Below, one piece after another: positions 29,973-39,023 of a stretch of 64,000 bases of DNA; position 1 is the first letter of the stretch; every line of letters starts with the position of its first letter. The notes under the pieces were generated by a model. That model worked only from the letters and a program-made list of their open reading frames with translations, was not told the origin of the DNA and did not search any database. This DNA is from 20CM-2-55-15 sp963738025 (GTDB lineage Bacteria > Acidobacteriota > Terriglobia > 20CM-2-55-15): positions 434,001 to 498,000 of the forward strand of contig CAVTWA010000067.1 of the NCBI GenBank assembly GCA_963738025.1, read 5' to 3'. The translations under genes and the position numbers were made by a program.

Positions 29973-30335
29973 ATGAAACGGGATCAATTCGAAAGAGTAG
30001 TCAATGAAGCCATCGCGGAATTACCCGAAGAGTTTCGCAGGAAGTTGGAAAATGTCATCGTGATTGTCGATGATCGACCTTCCAGCGAGCTGTTGGACAA
30101 GATGGAAGTCCCGACTGGTGACACGCTCCTTGGTCTATATGAAGGCACTCCTTTAACCCAACGAGGCTTCATTGCACCCCTGTATCCGGACCGGATCTCA
30201 ATTTTTCAGAAGCCGATTGAAGAAAAGTGCGAAACGGAAAATGAAATCAAGGATGAGATAAAAATCACCATCGTGCACGAGATGGCGCATTTCTTCGGTT
30301 TGGATGATGAATACCTGGAGGAACTCGGGTACTGA
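29973..30335 (+). CDS. Minimal zincin metallopeptidase (DUF1025/TTHA0227 type)
   Basis: A 120-residue protein starting MKRDQFERVVNEAIAELPEEFRRKLENVIVIVDDRP. The zinc motif HEMAHFFGLDDE is at residues 102-113, near the C-terminus as in this family of minimal metallopeptidase-like proteins; GLYEGTPLTQRG and PDRISIFQKPIE are also typical. Size matches the family (about 110-130). Some members lack measurable protease activity. The open frame extends upstream to 29832 but conserved sequence begins at 29973. It is alone on the plus strand. Confidence 0.82.
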   Translation: MKRDQFERVVNEAIAELPEEFRRKLENVIVIVDDRPSSELLDKMEVPTGDTLLGLYEGTPLTQRGFIAPLYPDRISIFQKPIEEKCETENEIKDEIKITIVHEMAHFFGLDDEYLEELGY

Positions 30336-30558
30336 TGATCTCTGCGGCTTAGACCGCCGGTCCAAAACCGTTGATTGCGGGATCGGGCTAGTTATTACAG
30401 TGAGACCTTCATCGAGATAAACAGGTGTGATGCGGACTTGCACATTGCCTGTGGCGTGCGTACCACAGTGCGCACGGCCCGTCCCCCGGTCAGGATCGAT
30501 CCCAAGACGCCACTTTTGAATACACGAAATACTCGGTTGTCTAGTCCCGGCGTGAAGG

Positions 30559-30732
30559 CTAAGTTGGCGGATCGCGGTGACGAGTCGTCGTGACGCCGGT
30601 CAGAATTCCAATTCCTATCATGCAAATAACGCCTACGCCGATCCATCGTGGAGGAACATGGAGTAAGTGTGAACCGAGCGCAAGGCCAACGATGAGAACG
30701 ATGTACCCGACCATGTACATGCCAAATGACAC
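30559..30732 (-). CDS. Small two-helix membrane protein
   Basis: A 57-residue peptide from GTG at 30732, preceded by AAGGAG with a 7-base spacer. Two hydrophobic helices (YMVGYIVLIVGLALGSHLL and WIGVGVICMIGIGILTGV) are joined by a short HVPPR turn. The tail is TTTRHRDPPT. This is a common layout for small stress-related or orphan membrane peptides. The frame is open much further upstream but without protein-like content. Confidence 0.55.
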   Translation of the reverse strand: MSFGMYMVGYIVLIVGLALGSHLLHVPPRWIGVGVICMIGIGILTGVTTTRHRDPPT

Positions 30733-30813
30733 GCGCAATCTCCTTTTAAGTTTGTAAACCGCACGTCGAATTCCACCCCGCTCTGTGCACGGACGCAATA
30801 ACGCCCTGCAAGT

Positions 30814-31315
30814 ATGGCCAGCCCACCGCTGGCTGATATGGAGACCATGAGAAAGCGACATGCGCAGCATCGGGAAGAAACGAGAAAGAGGATGGCAGCG
30901 CAGCAACGTCCCGGGACAATCGGCGGCTTCGGCGGCACAGCCAACTACAATCCCACGTTTCCTAGAGAGGTTCCGGAAGCTCCGCATGAGCCAGTGGGAG
31001 GGCGATACGTTCATTGTCCAGACATACCGGCTGCACCAGGGCCATGAGCTAATGGTTATCGAACGTATTCACCTTGTTGGCAATCAACTGATCTACAAGC
31101 ACGGAGTGAGAGGCCCAGGGCAAAAGCTTGTCCCACTGGGTGAAGATCAAATAATTTCAGTTTTTGGACCCTACGGGATGAGATTGCGGACTCAATATCA
31201 AACCTTCGAGAATCCATCCTTAGCTGCACAATCTTCAACGGCCAGCCATCAGGCTGCGCTAGGCAAGGTTGGGCCTATTTCTTCTCTTCCGATTTTTCGT
31301 TGCATAGGAACGTAA
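30814..31315 (+). pseudogene. Broken gene for an acidobacterial-type hypothetical protein
   Basis: Two plus-strand frames look like one protein with a shift near 30960-30990. The first gives MRKRHAQHREETRKRMAAQQRPGTIGGFGGTANYNPTFPREV. The second continues MSQWEGDTFIVQTYRLHQGHELMVIERIHLVGNQLIYKHGVRGPGQKLVP. The pattern EGDTFIVQTY..ELMVIERI..VGNQLIYKH recalls short repeated domains of unknown function in soil acidobacterial secreted proteins. Both ends seem eroded. Low confidence. Confidence 0.3.
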
Positions 31316-31499
31316 ATTGGAGATCCAGTTGTTCGCCTTTGAAGGCGGGGTCGCTGACCGCAGCGAGCGCCTCAAACCTTGGCTCTGCGTACCTTTGACG
31401 TGCTCCAGGCACCCAAAGTTCTACCCGTGTGGCAGCAAGGGTTCGACCAACGGCTTCCGGGGTATATCGGCGCTCGGAAACGATCAGCGACTTCTTAAC

Positions 31500-31529
31500 C
31501 ACTCATCGCGGATCCATCCGCGATGAGTG
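31500..31529 (-). terminator. Hairpin downstream of the PRC-barrel gene
   Basis: CACTCATCGCGGAT and ATCCGCGATGAGTG form a 14-base perfect stem with a 2-base loop, 17 bases past the PRC-barrel stop on the minus strand. There is no long T-run. Confidence 0.6.
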
Positions 31530-31545
31530 TTGCGTTGGGCAGGAA

Positions 31546-31917
31546 CTAAGCTACATCCTCCCAATACGGCTTGTATCCGTAATGCTTATAGACCTTCGTT
31601 CCGAAAGTGGGATCGGCCATGTCTGGCCAATTGTCCTTGTCGAATCCCGGAGCTTTTTCCAACACCGACTTGTCGATGTCGAGAACGAACTGCTTGTTGA
31701 CCGAATCGAGGCGCAACGCCTGCCACGGAATAGCGAACAGCTTATTCCCAACTTTCAGGAAGCCGCCGAACGACAGGACCGCGTAAGCAACTCGGCCAGA
31801 ATCCGTATCGATCATAAGGTCTTCGATTTTACCAAGATCCTCGCCAGCCGAGTTCTTGACGTGATCACTGGAAATCGTGCTGCTGGACAGGACCTTGGGG
31901 TATCTGGTTTTTTCCAT
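31546..31917 (-). CDS. PRC-barrel domain-containing protein
   Basis: A 123-residue soluble protein. The PRC-barrel core reads LSSSTISSDHVKNSAGEDLGKIEDLMIDTDSGRVAYAVLSFGGFLKVGNKLFAIPWQALRLD, about residues 9-70; the tail WPDMADPTFGTKVYKHYGYKPYWED is common in bacterial stress-related members. Start ATG 31917 has GAGGAG at 6-7 bases; the longer frame lacks sense. PRC barrels bind proteins or RNA, and members of this type are often found with other general-stress genes such as the Lmo0937-type gene at 48.5 kb. Confidence 0.85.
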   Translation of the reverse strand: MEKTRYPKVLSSSTISSDHVKNSAGEDLGKIEDLMIDTDSGRVAYAVLSFGGFLKVGNKLFAIPWQALRLDSVNKQFVLDIDKSVLEKAPGFDKDNWPDMADPTFGTKVYKHYGYKPYWEDVA

Positions 31918-32431
31918 TACTAAACTCCTCAATTGTTTGAATGCCTCGGGATAGTGCATGCTGCTCAGTTTCCACCGCCAGAAAGGGCACTTCCTTTTGG
32001 TTAATGATCCATGTTGCAGGTACCATTCCGAAAGGTTGAGCACTCCGCGCCAACGGCTGTGCAGCTTTTGTGCTCGAACACCTTCCGACAAGACCCAAAA
32101 ACAATCGACGATCAGATCGTGCATGGCGAATTCCCGCTCAGGCCGCAGTCGGCGTTTGGTATAACCTCGACGGTGCGTCTGCCATCGATAAGATTTGAAA
32201 TCGAAACCTTTAGTTTCAGGTGTTTCGATCGGCTTTCGCCATAGAAACGATCAGGCGCTTGCGCGGCTCACTTATGACGCTGGTTGCTAACTAATTTAAG
32301 TGAAGACTGCTTGCCCGGCAGTGTCCACATCGTGCCCACACTGGTTTGCGCTGCTGAATCACAACACTTTCGGTTGCGAAGGCGTGAAACTGTTCAGGTT
32401 GTGATTCCGTCTTACCATTCCGAAGTACGTT
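31918..32431. other. Gene-free stretch
   Basis: No convincing gene on either strand; the open frames are short and lack protein-like composition. I see no repeat or clear regulatory site apart from the ribosome-binding site of the PRC-barrel gene. Confidence 0.5.
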
Positions 32432-35131
32432 TTACCGGATGATCGGAATGGAAGTGAATGAGAGACTAGGGCTAAATCGGAGTCCGATCCCCGTTACGTC
32501 GTCTGAAACACCACTAAACTCGATGGTCCCACGCTTACTGGCCGAGGCCGGAAAGTTACCACTTACGAAAAACGAAGTATGGCCAAGTGCGGGAACAGAC
32601 AGAGTGGATTGTCCGATGATGACGCCGGTGTCGTCACGAACTATAGACGCGATTTTGGAATCTGAATTCGACAGGTTTACTAAAGCCACGCCGGTTTGAA
32701 AGCCGGCAGTATTGTCGTATGAAAACAAAATCGAAGGGCCTGGAGTGATATCCAGGTCGGTTGTACCCTCAGAATCCGGTAATCCGCCGATTCGTTGCCG
32801 AAAAATACTATAGCCGGACACGAATCCTGATGCTCGAACCTCCGCCCAACCCGTACTGATGTCCGTTGTGGGAGCTTCCGTCTCGATAACTCCTGAGCCG
32901 CGAGGCTGCAACGTCAGACTTACACTCGAATCCGTTACGTGTGAGCCGTCCGACAATGTCAGGGGTAATACGAGCGGAGTTCCTGCGTCTGCGTAGAAGT
33001 TTAGCCGAGCAGTGACTGCAACATCACTCAGATTGACGATCGTCAGTGTCGTTTTCCACCCTCCGCCAGAGGCAACCTGAGCGAATGACCCTACACGTGG
33101 CAGAGCACTGACATCGATCTTACGGATGCGGCTGTTGCCGCTGTCGACGATGTATAGGTTGCCGACTGAGTCGAGAGTCACTGCGGATGGCGCAGCCAAT
33201 TGAGCGGCCAACGGGAGACTTCCATCACCACTGAATCCAGCAACCCCATTACCTGCTAAGGTGCTGATGGTTCCATCGGGCGCCACCCTCCGTAAGCGGT
33301 TATTGCCCCGATCGGCAACGTAAACGTTTCCTTTTGTATCCGCGGCGACACCAGATGGTGCAGAGAGCTGTGCCAATGTGGCAGGACTACCATCGCCACT
33401 GAAGCCGGCGGTACCCGTACCGGCGACTGTCGTGATGAGGCCGTCGCGCCCGATCTTCCGAACGCGGTTAACTGCCGGATCGGCGATGTAGATATTCCCG
33501 GCGCCATCCGTTGCAATGGACGACGGGCTGATCAATGCCGCCTGGGATGCCAGTCCACCATCTCCCACTGTTGAACCGTTTCCTGCTATGGTCGTAATCA
33601 AGCCGTTTGGCGTCACTTCCCGGACCCGTCCGTTGCTCGAATCCGCAATGTAAATATTCGAAGAGTCAACGATGACACCAGTCGGATTTGCGAGTGGGCT
33701 CACGGTCGCCGAGACTCCGTCAATACCACGGCCCCTGGTCCCGTTGCCAGCCACTATACTCAGGACCCCGCTAGAGAATTTGCGAATCCGGTTCGCGCCG
33801 CTCTCCGCAATAAGGAGATTGCCGGCGGCATCAATAGCCACGCCGGATGGTCCTCCAAGCTGCGGTGATGAACCGCCGGTCAGTCCGAAAGTCCCATCTC
33901 CGGCGATTGTGGTGATAAGGCCATCCGTGCTGACCTGCCGGACTCGATTGTTGCCAGTGTCGCCAATGTAGAGATTGCCTTTGGCGTCCAGCGCGAGACC
34001 GGACGTTGAATTTAAGTTCAGGGTTGCGGAAACAGCCGATCCGCCGTCACCCTGATAGCCTGTGATGGAAGACCCGGCGACTGGGGAGATTATCCCGACA
34101 GATACGGGACAGATGTAACCACCCGGACAGATGCACCACATAAATGAACCACTATCAAGAGGAAATAAAGCCTTTCGAACGGGGTTCGCGCCAGCATCGG
34201 CGATGTAAAGATTTCCCGTACTGTCCAGCGCCACGCCTGATGGCGCGACTAAAACCGCAAGAGGAGCTGGATCGGGATAATAATGCTGCCCGATAGGAAG
34301 CGGGCTACACCCGAAGCCGAAAAAATTGTAATTCGTCTGCCCCCCTCCCACGACGCATCCCGCCTCGTAACTGGGTGTGACCTCCCAAATACAATTCAAT
34401 CCGGAATCCGCTATGTACAAGTTGGCTTTGCTATCAACGGCTATGCTACGTGGTTGCACTAGAAATCCAGCTCCAAAGAGCGTTGTAACCTCCCCGCTGG
34501 AAGAAATCTCCAAGATCCGGCCCGACGAGCAATCGGCGACAAGGACATTACCGGACGCATCTATTCCAAGACCAGCGGGACAATCTTGGGAGTTATTCAA
34601 ATACACAACTGTGGAGGACGTTCCGTCGGATGTTAATTTGGTGATGGCATACGACTGCGCAACGTAGATGTTACCGCTGGTGTCCACAGCGATACCGGAG
34701 AGTCCGGTTAACGAATCAGCAACTGTAGCAATCCGGCCATCGCTTGTGATTTTGCGGACGCGGTTGTTGCCGGCATCGGTGATGTACACCGCTCCTGTCG
34801 AATCAACGGCCACGCCCCAGGGCGAAGCCAATTGAGCGGCCGTCGCCCTCCCACCATCGCCGCGAAAGCCATATGTGCCATTTCCGGCAAACGTGCTTAA
34901 CGTTCCACTCGCAGAGACTCGATAAACTCGATTCTCATTCGGACTAACGAAGTAGACCCCGCCCGCGCCATCTGTAGCCACGGAACTCGCCCGGTCAATT
35001 GGTTGAGACAATGCTTGAGATCCGGTTACAGGTAGCTGCGGACCGGCATACGTCGTTATCGTCTGTCCCTTTGCGATGCTGTCCGAAATGACGAAAATAA
35101 GGCAAAGCGTTAATGCGATACGATTGATCAT
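32432..35131 (-). CDS. Secreted NHL-repeat beta-propeller protein
   Basis: About 899 residues. A signal peptide (MINRIALTLCLIFVISDSIAKG) is followed by more than ten NHL repeats of the form G-x-G-D-(G)-x-A..A.L..P.GVA.D..GN.YIAD.GN.RVRK...DG.I.T.AG. The last 230 residues form a separate beta-rich module (GGGWKTTLTIVNLSDVAVTARLNFYADAG; FQTGVALVNLSN) common at the C-terminus of such acidobacterial proteins. It likely serves extracellular binding. GAGGAG lies 5-6 bases before ATG 35131. A GC-variant repeat near 33.9-34.6 kb is less regular. Confidence 0.9.
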   Translation of the reverse strand: MINRIALTLCLIFVISDSIAKGQTITTYAGPQLPVTGSQALSQPIDRASSVATDGAGGVYFVSPNENRVYRVSASGTLSTFAGNGTYGFRGDGGRATAAQLASPWGVAVDSTGAVYITDAGNNRVRKITSDGRIATVADSLTGLSGIAVDTSGNIYVAQSYAITKLTSDGTSSTVVYLNNSQDCPAGLGIDASGNVLVADCSSGRILEISSSGEVTTLFGAGFLVQPRSIAVDSKANLYIADSGLNCIWEVTPSYEAGCVVGGGQTNYNFFGFGCSPLPIGQHYYPDPAPLAVLVAPSGVALDSTGNLYIADAGANPVRKALFPLDSGSFMWCICPGGYICPVSVGIISPVAGSSITGYQGDGGSAVSATLNLNSTSGLALDAKGNLYIGDTGNNRVRQVSTDGLITTIAGDGTFGLTGGSSPQLGGPSGVAIDAAGNLLIAESGANRIRKFSSGVLSIVAGNGTRGRGIDGVSATVSPLANPTGVIVDSSNIYIADSSNGRVREVTPNGLITTIAGNGSTVGDGGLASQAALISPSSIATDGAGNIYIADPAVNRVRKIGRDGLITTVAGTGTAGFSGDGSPATLAQLSAPSGVAADTKGNVYVADRGNNRLRRVAPDGTISTLAGNGVAGFSGDGSLPLAAQLAAPSAVTLDSVGNLYIVDSGNSRIRKIDVSALPRVGSFAQVASGGGWKTTLTIVNLSDVAVTARLNFYADAGTPLVLPLTLSDGSHVTDSSVSLTLQPRGSGVIETEAPTTDISTGWAEVRASGFVSGYSIFRQRIGGLPDSEGTTDLDITPGPSILFSYDNTAGFQTGVALVNLSNSDSKIASIVRDDTGVIIGQSTLSVPALGHTSFFVSGNFPASASKRGTIEFSGVSDDVTGIGLRFSPSLSFTSIPIIR

Positions 35132-35614
35132 GTTGCTCCTCAAAAAGCGTTTAAATCAATTGGACACGGCCAAACCGTGCGTTCATCGGCCTAAGCATAC
35201 GAAGGTGACATGGCAGGGCCGAATGTAATCGCACGCTTGCGCCCCTGACCTGGGGGCATCATCGTATGGCGTCAGGATTCCGGCTACCGCGTGGACGGAG
35301 AAACCATCAGGTGGTGAAGATCAAGAATGGCGGTACCCGCAGGCGGAGGTGCGGGCGGAGATGTTTGAGGAGGAGTCCCTGCCGTTTCAGTTCCTCGATC
35401 TCGTGCACGTCTTTCCCCCTTAACAGCTCGGCACCTCCTGCTTGATCTTCGATGCCGAACTCTAGAAATCACCCGGTTAAGGACTGGGATTTAGCCTCAA
35501 TTTCTCACGAGTTTTGCCCCGGAATGGATACACCCACCTATGCTCATGAGAGATTCGAGCTAGAGGTGCGATTCACATGGAAGAGTGGACAGCGAGGATA
35601 AAATAGCCAGCACT
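35132..35614. other. Gene-free stretch upstream of NHL and oxygenase genes
   Basis: The space separates two divergent genes. Short frames (for example 35284-35472, proline- and arginine-rich) look like shadows. I see no repeat or defined operator. Confidence 0.5.
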
Positions 35615-36817
35615 ATGAGCGAAACAGCGGCAACAAAAACCGGTGTGCCCGATCGGTCGGAGCTTCTGGCGCGCGCAAAGCGCATCTGCCCGATCCTCGA
35701 GGCGAATTCGGAGGAGACGGATCGTTTGCGTCGTCTGGCCGACGGGAATGTTCAAGCATTACGCGAGATGGGTCTTTGTCGCTTGATGATGCCCCGGCGC
35801 ATCGGTGGCTATGAGACCGACATCCGAACATATATCGCAGTCATGGCCGAATTGGGCCAGGGCTGCGGCTCGACTGCATGGACAGCAAGCTTATTAAATG
35901 TGTGCGCGTGGCTCGCCGGCCTGTTTCCGGAGCGGGCGCAAAGCGACGTTTGGGGAACGAATAGCGAAGCCTGGGTCGCGGGTTCTCTCGCGCCTCGAGG
36001 TGAAGCTCGTGCTGTGAAAGGGGGGTGGATGGTGAACGGACGCTGGCCGTGGGCGTCCGGCTGCCTGCATGCCCAATGGGCCGCATGCGGCATTCACATG
36101 AAAGACGAGCGCGGCGAGATGGCGAACCTCGGCCTGTCGCTGCTGCCCATGACCGAGCTCACGATCCAGGACACGTGGCACATGGCGGGCATGAAAGGCA
36201 CCGGGAGTAATACAATCGTGGCGGCCGATGTATTTGTTCCGGAGCATCGATTCCTTCCTTACCCCGCCGCTTTCGAGGGTCGCTATCGAACCGAGTATCA
36301 GGATGAACCGCTGTATCGCGCAGCTCTCGTGCCGCTGACGATACTTATCCTCATTGGTTCGCAGCTGGGCATTGCAAAAGCCGCTCTCGACTACGTCACT
36401 GCAAACGCTTCGGCCCGCGGTGTAACGCACACCAACTTCACGAGGCAGGCGGAATCCACCGGTTTTCAGATACAGGTCGCCGAAGCCGCGATGAAAATCG
36501 ACACGGCATACCTTCACGCCTTTCGCGCCGCGGACGATCTCGATGAGGCCGCAACAAGTGGCGCGCACCCGGGTCTCATCGCCCGTGCCCGCATTCGTGC
36601 GGACGCTGCATTGGTAGCGAAGTATTGCCGCGAAGCGGTGGACCTGCTGGTGTCGGCCCACGGAACTTCGAGCCTTGCGGATTCCAACCGCCTGCAAAGG
36701 CACTGGCGGGACATTCATGTGGCAAGCCACCATGCCATAACCGAGTGGCAGGTCAATCTGGAGATCTATGGCAAGTCGCTGCTCGGCATCGAGCCGAACA
36801 TCACCCCACTGATTTGA
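35615..36817 (+). CDS. Acyl-CoA dehydrogenase-fold flavin-dependent monooxygenase
   Basis: About 400 residues with the acyl-CoA dehydrogenase fold of group D flavin monooxygenases (HsaA/HpaB-like oxygenase subunit). Recognisable parts are LRRLADGNVQALREMGLCRLMMPRRIGGYE, AELGQGCGSTAWTASLLN, VKGGWMVNGRWPWASGCLHAQW, MAGMKGTGSNTIVAADVFVPEHR and the C-terminal RLQRHWRDIHVASHHA. Such enzymes hydroxylate aromatic or polyketide-like substrates using reduced flavin from a separate reductase; no reductase gene is nearby. GTG 35585 is possible, but ATG 35615 fits the family better. Substrate unknown. Confidence 0.85.
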   Translation: MSETAATKTGVPDRSELLARAKRICPILEANSEETDRLRRLADGNVQALREMGLCRLMMPRRIGGYETDIRTYIAVMAELGQGCGSTAWTASLLNVCAWLAGLFPERAQSDVWGTNSEAWVAGSLAPRGEARAVKGGWMVNGRWPWASGCLHAQWAACGIHMKDERGEMANLGLSLLPMTELTIQDTWHMAGMKGTGSNTIVAADVFVPEHRFLPYPAAFEGRYRTEYQDEPLYRAALVPLTILILIGSQLGIAKAALDYVTANASARGVTHTNFTRQAESTGFQIQVAEAAMKIDTAYLHAFRAADDLDEAATSGAHPGLIARARIRADAALVAKYCREAVDLLVSAHGTSSLADSNRLQRHWRDIHVASHHAITEWQVNLEIYGKSLLGIEPNITPLI

Positions 36818-37153
36818 GGTCCTCAACTGTTCACGGAAGAGCGGGACCTTCAGGTATCGACCGATTCGAGCGATATGAAGTCGATACCGAGCGCGTTGAA
36901 CTCTCGAGTATCGGCGCGAGGTGTTTCGTGCTGCGCGCAAAGCGGTCGGCGCGGGCGACCAGCCTCGCATCGATCTTGATCACAACAGCCTGCAATCATC
37001 CTGTCGGATGGCCAAGTGATTGGACCGGATAAGACTCATCTGGCCGCTGAGCGTCAGGGACAGGCAGAGGCAGCCGCGAAGCTCCAGCAGATTAATATCA
37101 ATGAGAGAAGGAAGGAGAAGCTAAAACCAATATGCGGCTGGCCGTCAGCACTG
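36818..37153. other. Gene-free stretch
   Basis: No convincing gene. Short frames on both strands overlap without family features. No repeat seen. Confidence 0.45.
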
Positions 37154-37465
37154 TCACCGCCTGGTGTGCTTAGTACCTTTGCACTGAGACTCCTTGGGTC
37201 CAAGAGGCGTGCTGCGATAGTCGATGTAACGTGCCCGTCGTCCGTCAGTGAAAATTGCGATACCTAACGCAGGGTAGACCACAAACTCCAGTGATCCGTT
37301 CGGGGATTCGTAGATCGGACCTTCGCCGCCCTTATCCAGGCACATGTCAAAATCGTAGCGGATAGTTCTGTGATCATTCCCGAACAATTCCTTCGCATCG
37401 TCCAACGATAGATTGTGGGGAGATACAGTCACGTCCCCAATTAACTGCGTCTTCTTATCCGCCAT
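37154..37465 (-). CDS. Hypothetical protein
   Basis: A 103-residue soluble protein starting MADKKTQLIGDVTVSPHNLSLDDAKELFGND. It has a beta-rich middle (RTIRYDFDMCLDKGGEGPIYESPNGSLEFVVYPALGIAIFTDG), which resembles small lipoprotein- or immunity-like proteins but matches no family I know. It overlaps the 3' end of the truncated GNAT gene by 25 bases, so the two were probably one operon. Confidence 0.5.
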   Translation of the reverse strand: MADKKTQLIGDVTVSPHNLSLDDAKELFGNDHRTIRYDFDMCLDKGGEGPIYESPNGSLEFVVYPALGIAIFTDGRRARYIDYRSTPLGPKESQCKGTKHTRR

Positions 37466-37770
37466 GATCTCAACTTCGGTAACAGCTTCGCTTCGGCTGC
37501 GCTTGATCTCCTCGCTCCATAGATTTGTTCAAAGGCCAAGCGGATGTAGAGCCGGAGAGCGCGGATATTCTTCAGGCCCACAGAAAGCCTAACCGGTTTG
37601 TTTCTCTCGTGCGTGCGAGCAAGCGTGTCCAACAATATGCGGCTCCCGATGCCTTTGTTCTGATGACTTGACTCTATTTGAATTTCGGCGACTTCAACGG
37701 CATCAGGTTCGTCAAGCAGTTGAACCATGCCTACACGTGTGCCATTGTAAGGTATGGAGACGTGGGTTCG
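37441..37770 (-). pseudogene. GNAT acetyltransferase truncated by palindromic element E
   Basis: The coenzyme A-binding core EVAEIQIESSHQNKGIGSRILLDTLARTHERNKPVRLSVGLKNIRALRLYIRLAFEQI is intact (Q-N-K-G-I-G loop). The frame continues upstream without a stop through RTHVSIPYNGTRVGMVQLLDEPD but is cut at about 37770, where the flank of element E (TTCGAGGACAACCTGAG) begins. The first 50 or so residues of a normal GNAT are missing. A short form from ATG 37728 could still be made. Confidence 0.65.
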
Positions 37771-37793
37771 AGGACAACCTGAGCTCAGCTATT

Positions 37794-37976
37794 CCCCGCC
37801 TGAGTTAGGCGGGGTGCCTTCGCGAAGCGAAGGCGGGGCGGTCTGTTCAAAGACGATAGTACCGATTAATAAGGTGCGCTCCGCGGATATCTGTGAGGAG
37901 CGCGCTTCGCGCGGACTTTGAACAGACCGCCCCAGCCCGCACTACGCGCGGGCATCCCCGCCTAACTTAGGCGGGG
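37794..37976. repeat. Nested palindromic element, copy E
   Basis: End palindromes CCGCCTGAGTTAGGCGG and CCGCCTAACTTAGGCGG; arms GGCGGTCTGTTCAAAG and CTTTGAACAGACCGCC. The left flank matches copy A's left flank (TTCGAGGACAACCTGAG). The right flank (GCGTAATTACGAAAAGCA) is the reverse complement of bases 14-31 of the window, so the mobile unit may be longer than the palindromic core. Confidence 0.85.
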
Positions 37977-38215
37977 AATATCTGCACTTATCCGAATACG
38001 ATAGCGTAATTACGAAAAGCACTACTGGTAAGGCCGATACAGCCGGTCTTTGCTGCCTCTTGTCCTTTATGCGGCCTGGAGAAGTCGGGCTGAGGTTCCC
38101 GGCGGCCGCCACTTTAAAGTGCGGGGGCAGCGCAAGCGGTTTGTCGAAGTCCAACCGTTTCTTCGCTGAAGCAACATTCAACGATGCGCGTTCCATACTC
38201 GACATCGGCTCGCCC

Positions 38216-38380
38216 TCAAGAGATAACATCGAGGAAGCAACCATCGAGTATCTGTTTCAGGTGGATAAAAGCGATGCCACAAGACGCGCAATCTTTGATG
38301 TGTTCCCACTCCGGTTGATCGGTAATGGCAGCAATGTGGGCGAGTTCAAAGAGCCTATGCGATTCGATGTGATCCGTCAC
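38216..38380 (-). CDS. Small H-x3-C-x2-C zinc-finger-like protein
   Basis: A 54-residue protein, MTDHIESHRLFELAHIAAI..., from GTG 38380 with GGAG 6-9 bases upstream. The central HIKDCASCGIAFIHLKQIL holds H-x3-C-x2-C, the zinc-binding pattern of short anti-sigma-like (ZAS) domains. It ends after DVIS without a membrane helix. It could bind a regulator. The longer frame upstream has no protein-like content. Confidence 0.5.
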   Translation of the reverse strand: MTDHIESHRLFELAHIAAITDQPEWEHIKDCASCGIAFIHLKQILDGCFLDVIS

Positions 38381-38643
38381 TTCATCGCTCCATGCTGTTT
38401 TGTTGTCGTCGGGTATCCAGAGTTGTGGCCGGCGGAATAACGATAAAGGAAATTGGAAAACTAATAAAGGGTTTGTAAAACAGAACGGTCCGCTTTCGAT
38501 GACATGGACGGAGTTGACGCCAGGCACATAGATGATCGTTTTGTGGCAGATGAACAATCGCCATCTGCCTGACGTGGCGTACCCGGACTCACCAAGTGCA
38601 ACGTCAGCTGATGCGGCGAAAAGAAGATGTTAGAATTTGCGCA

Positions 38644-38838
38644 ATGTCTAAGATTGTAAAGACACCAGACTGCGTCATACAAAAACGGCCCGACGGGTCG
38701 CGCATATGCGCGGTCCATGGAAAGCCGTTGCGGCAGCAAGCTATGTCCGGGCCAGCCAATCCGCCCGGACCAGGGCATTTGTCGGCATGGATCTGCCCCG
38801 AATCCGGGAAGACTTTGATTGAGATGGAAGGATTGTGA
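38644..38838 (+). CDS. Small hypothetical protein
   Basis: A 64-residue frame, MSKIVKTPDCVIQKRPDGSRICAVHGKPL..., ending LSAWICPESGKTLIEMEGL. Three cysteines and a final glycine-leucine. No ribosome-binding site is obvious. It is kept because the composition is protein-like and nothing opposes it. Unknown function. Confidence 0.4.
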   Translation: MSKIVKTPDCVIQKRPDGSRICAVHGKPLRQQAMSGPANPPGPGHLSAWICPESGKTLIEMEGL

Positions 38839-39023
38839 TGCCATGGACAATGCTCTGGACCGGGTTTCTACGGTGACAGTCCCTCAACGTAGCCGCAGAA
38901 AAAGCTATTGCTGAATTAACGGTAAGGAAGTCAACGGGCGGAAACTCACGGTTAATGCCCGATGGAGAAGAGGAACCCCGGCTGGCGGGGCGGCCGGAGC
39001 CGCTATCAGGTCCGCGCGCTCCT

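Noticed and set aside
35284..35472. Small proline/arginine-rich gene
   Set aside because: No ribosome-binding site, low-complexity composition, no family.
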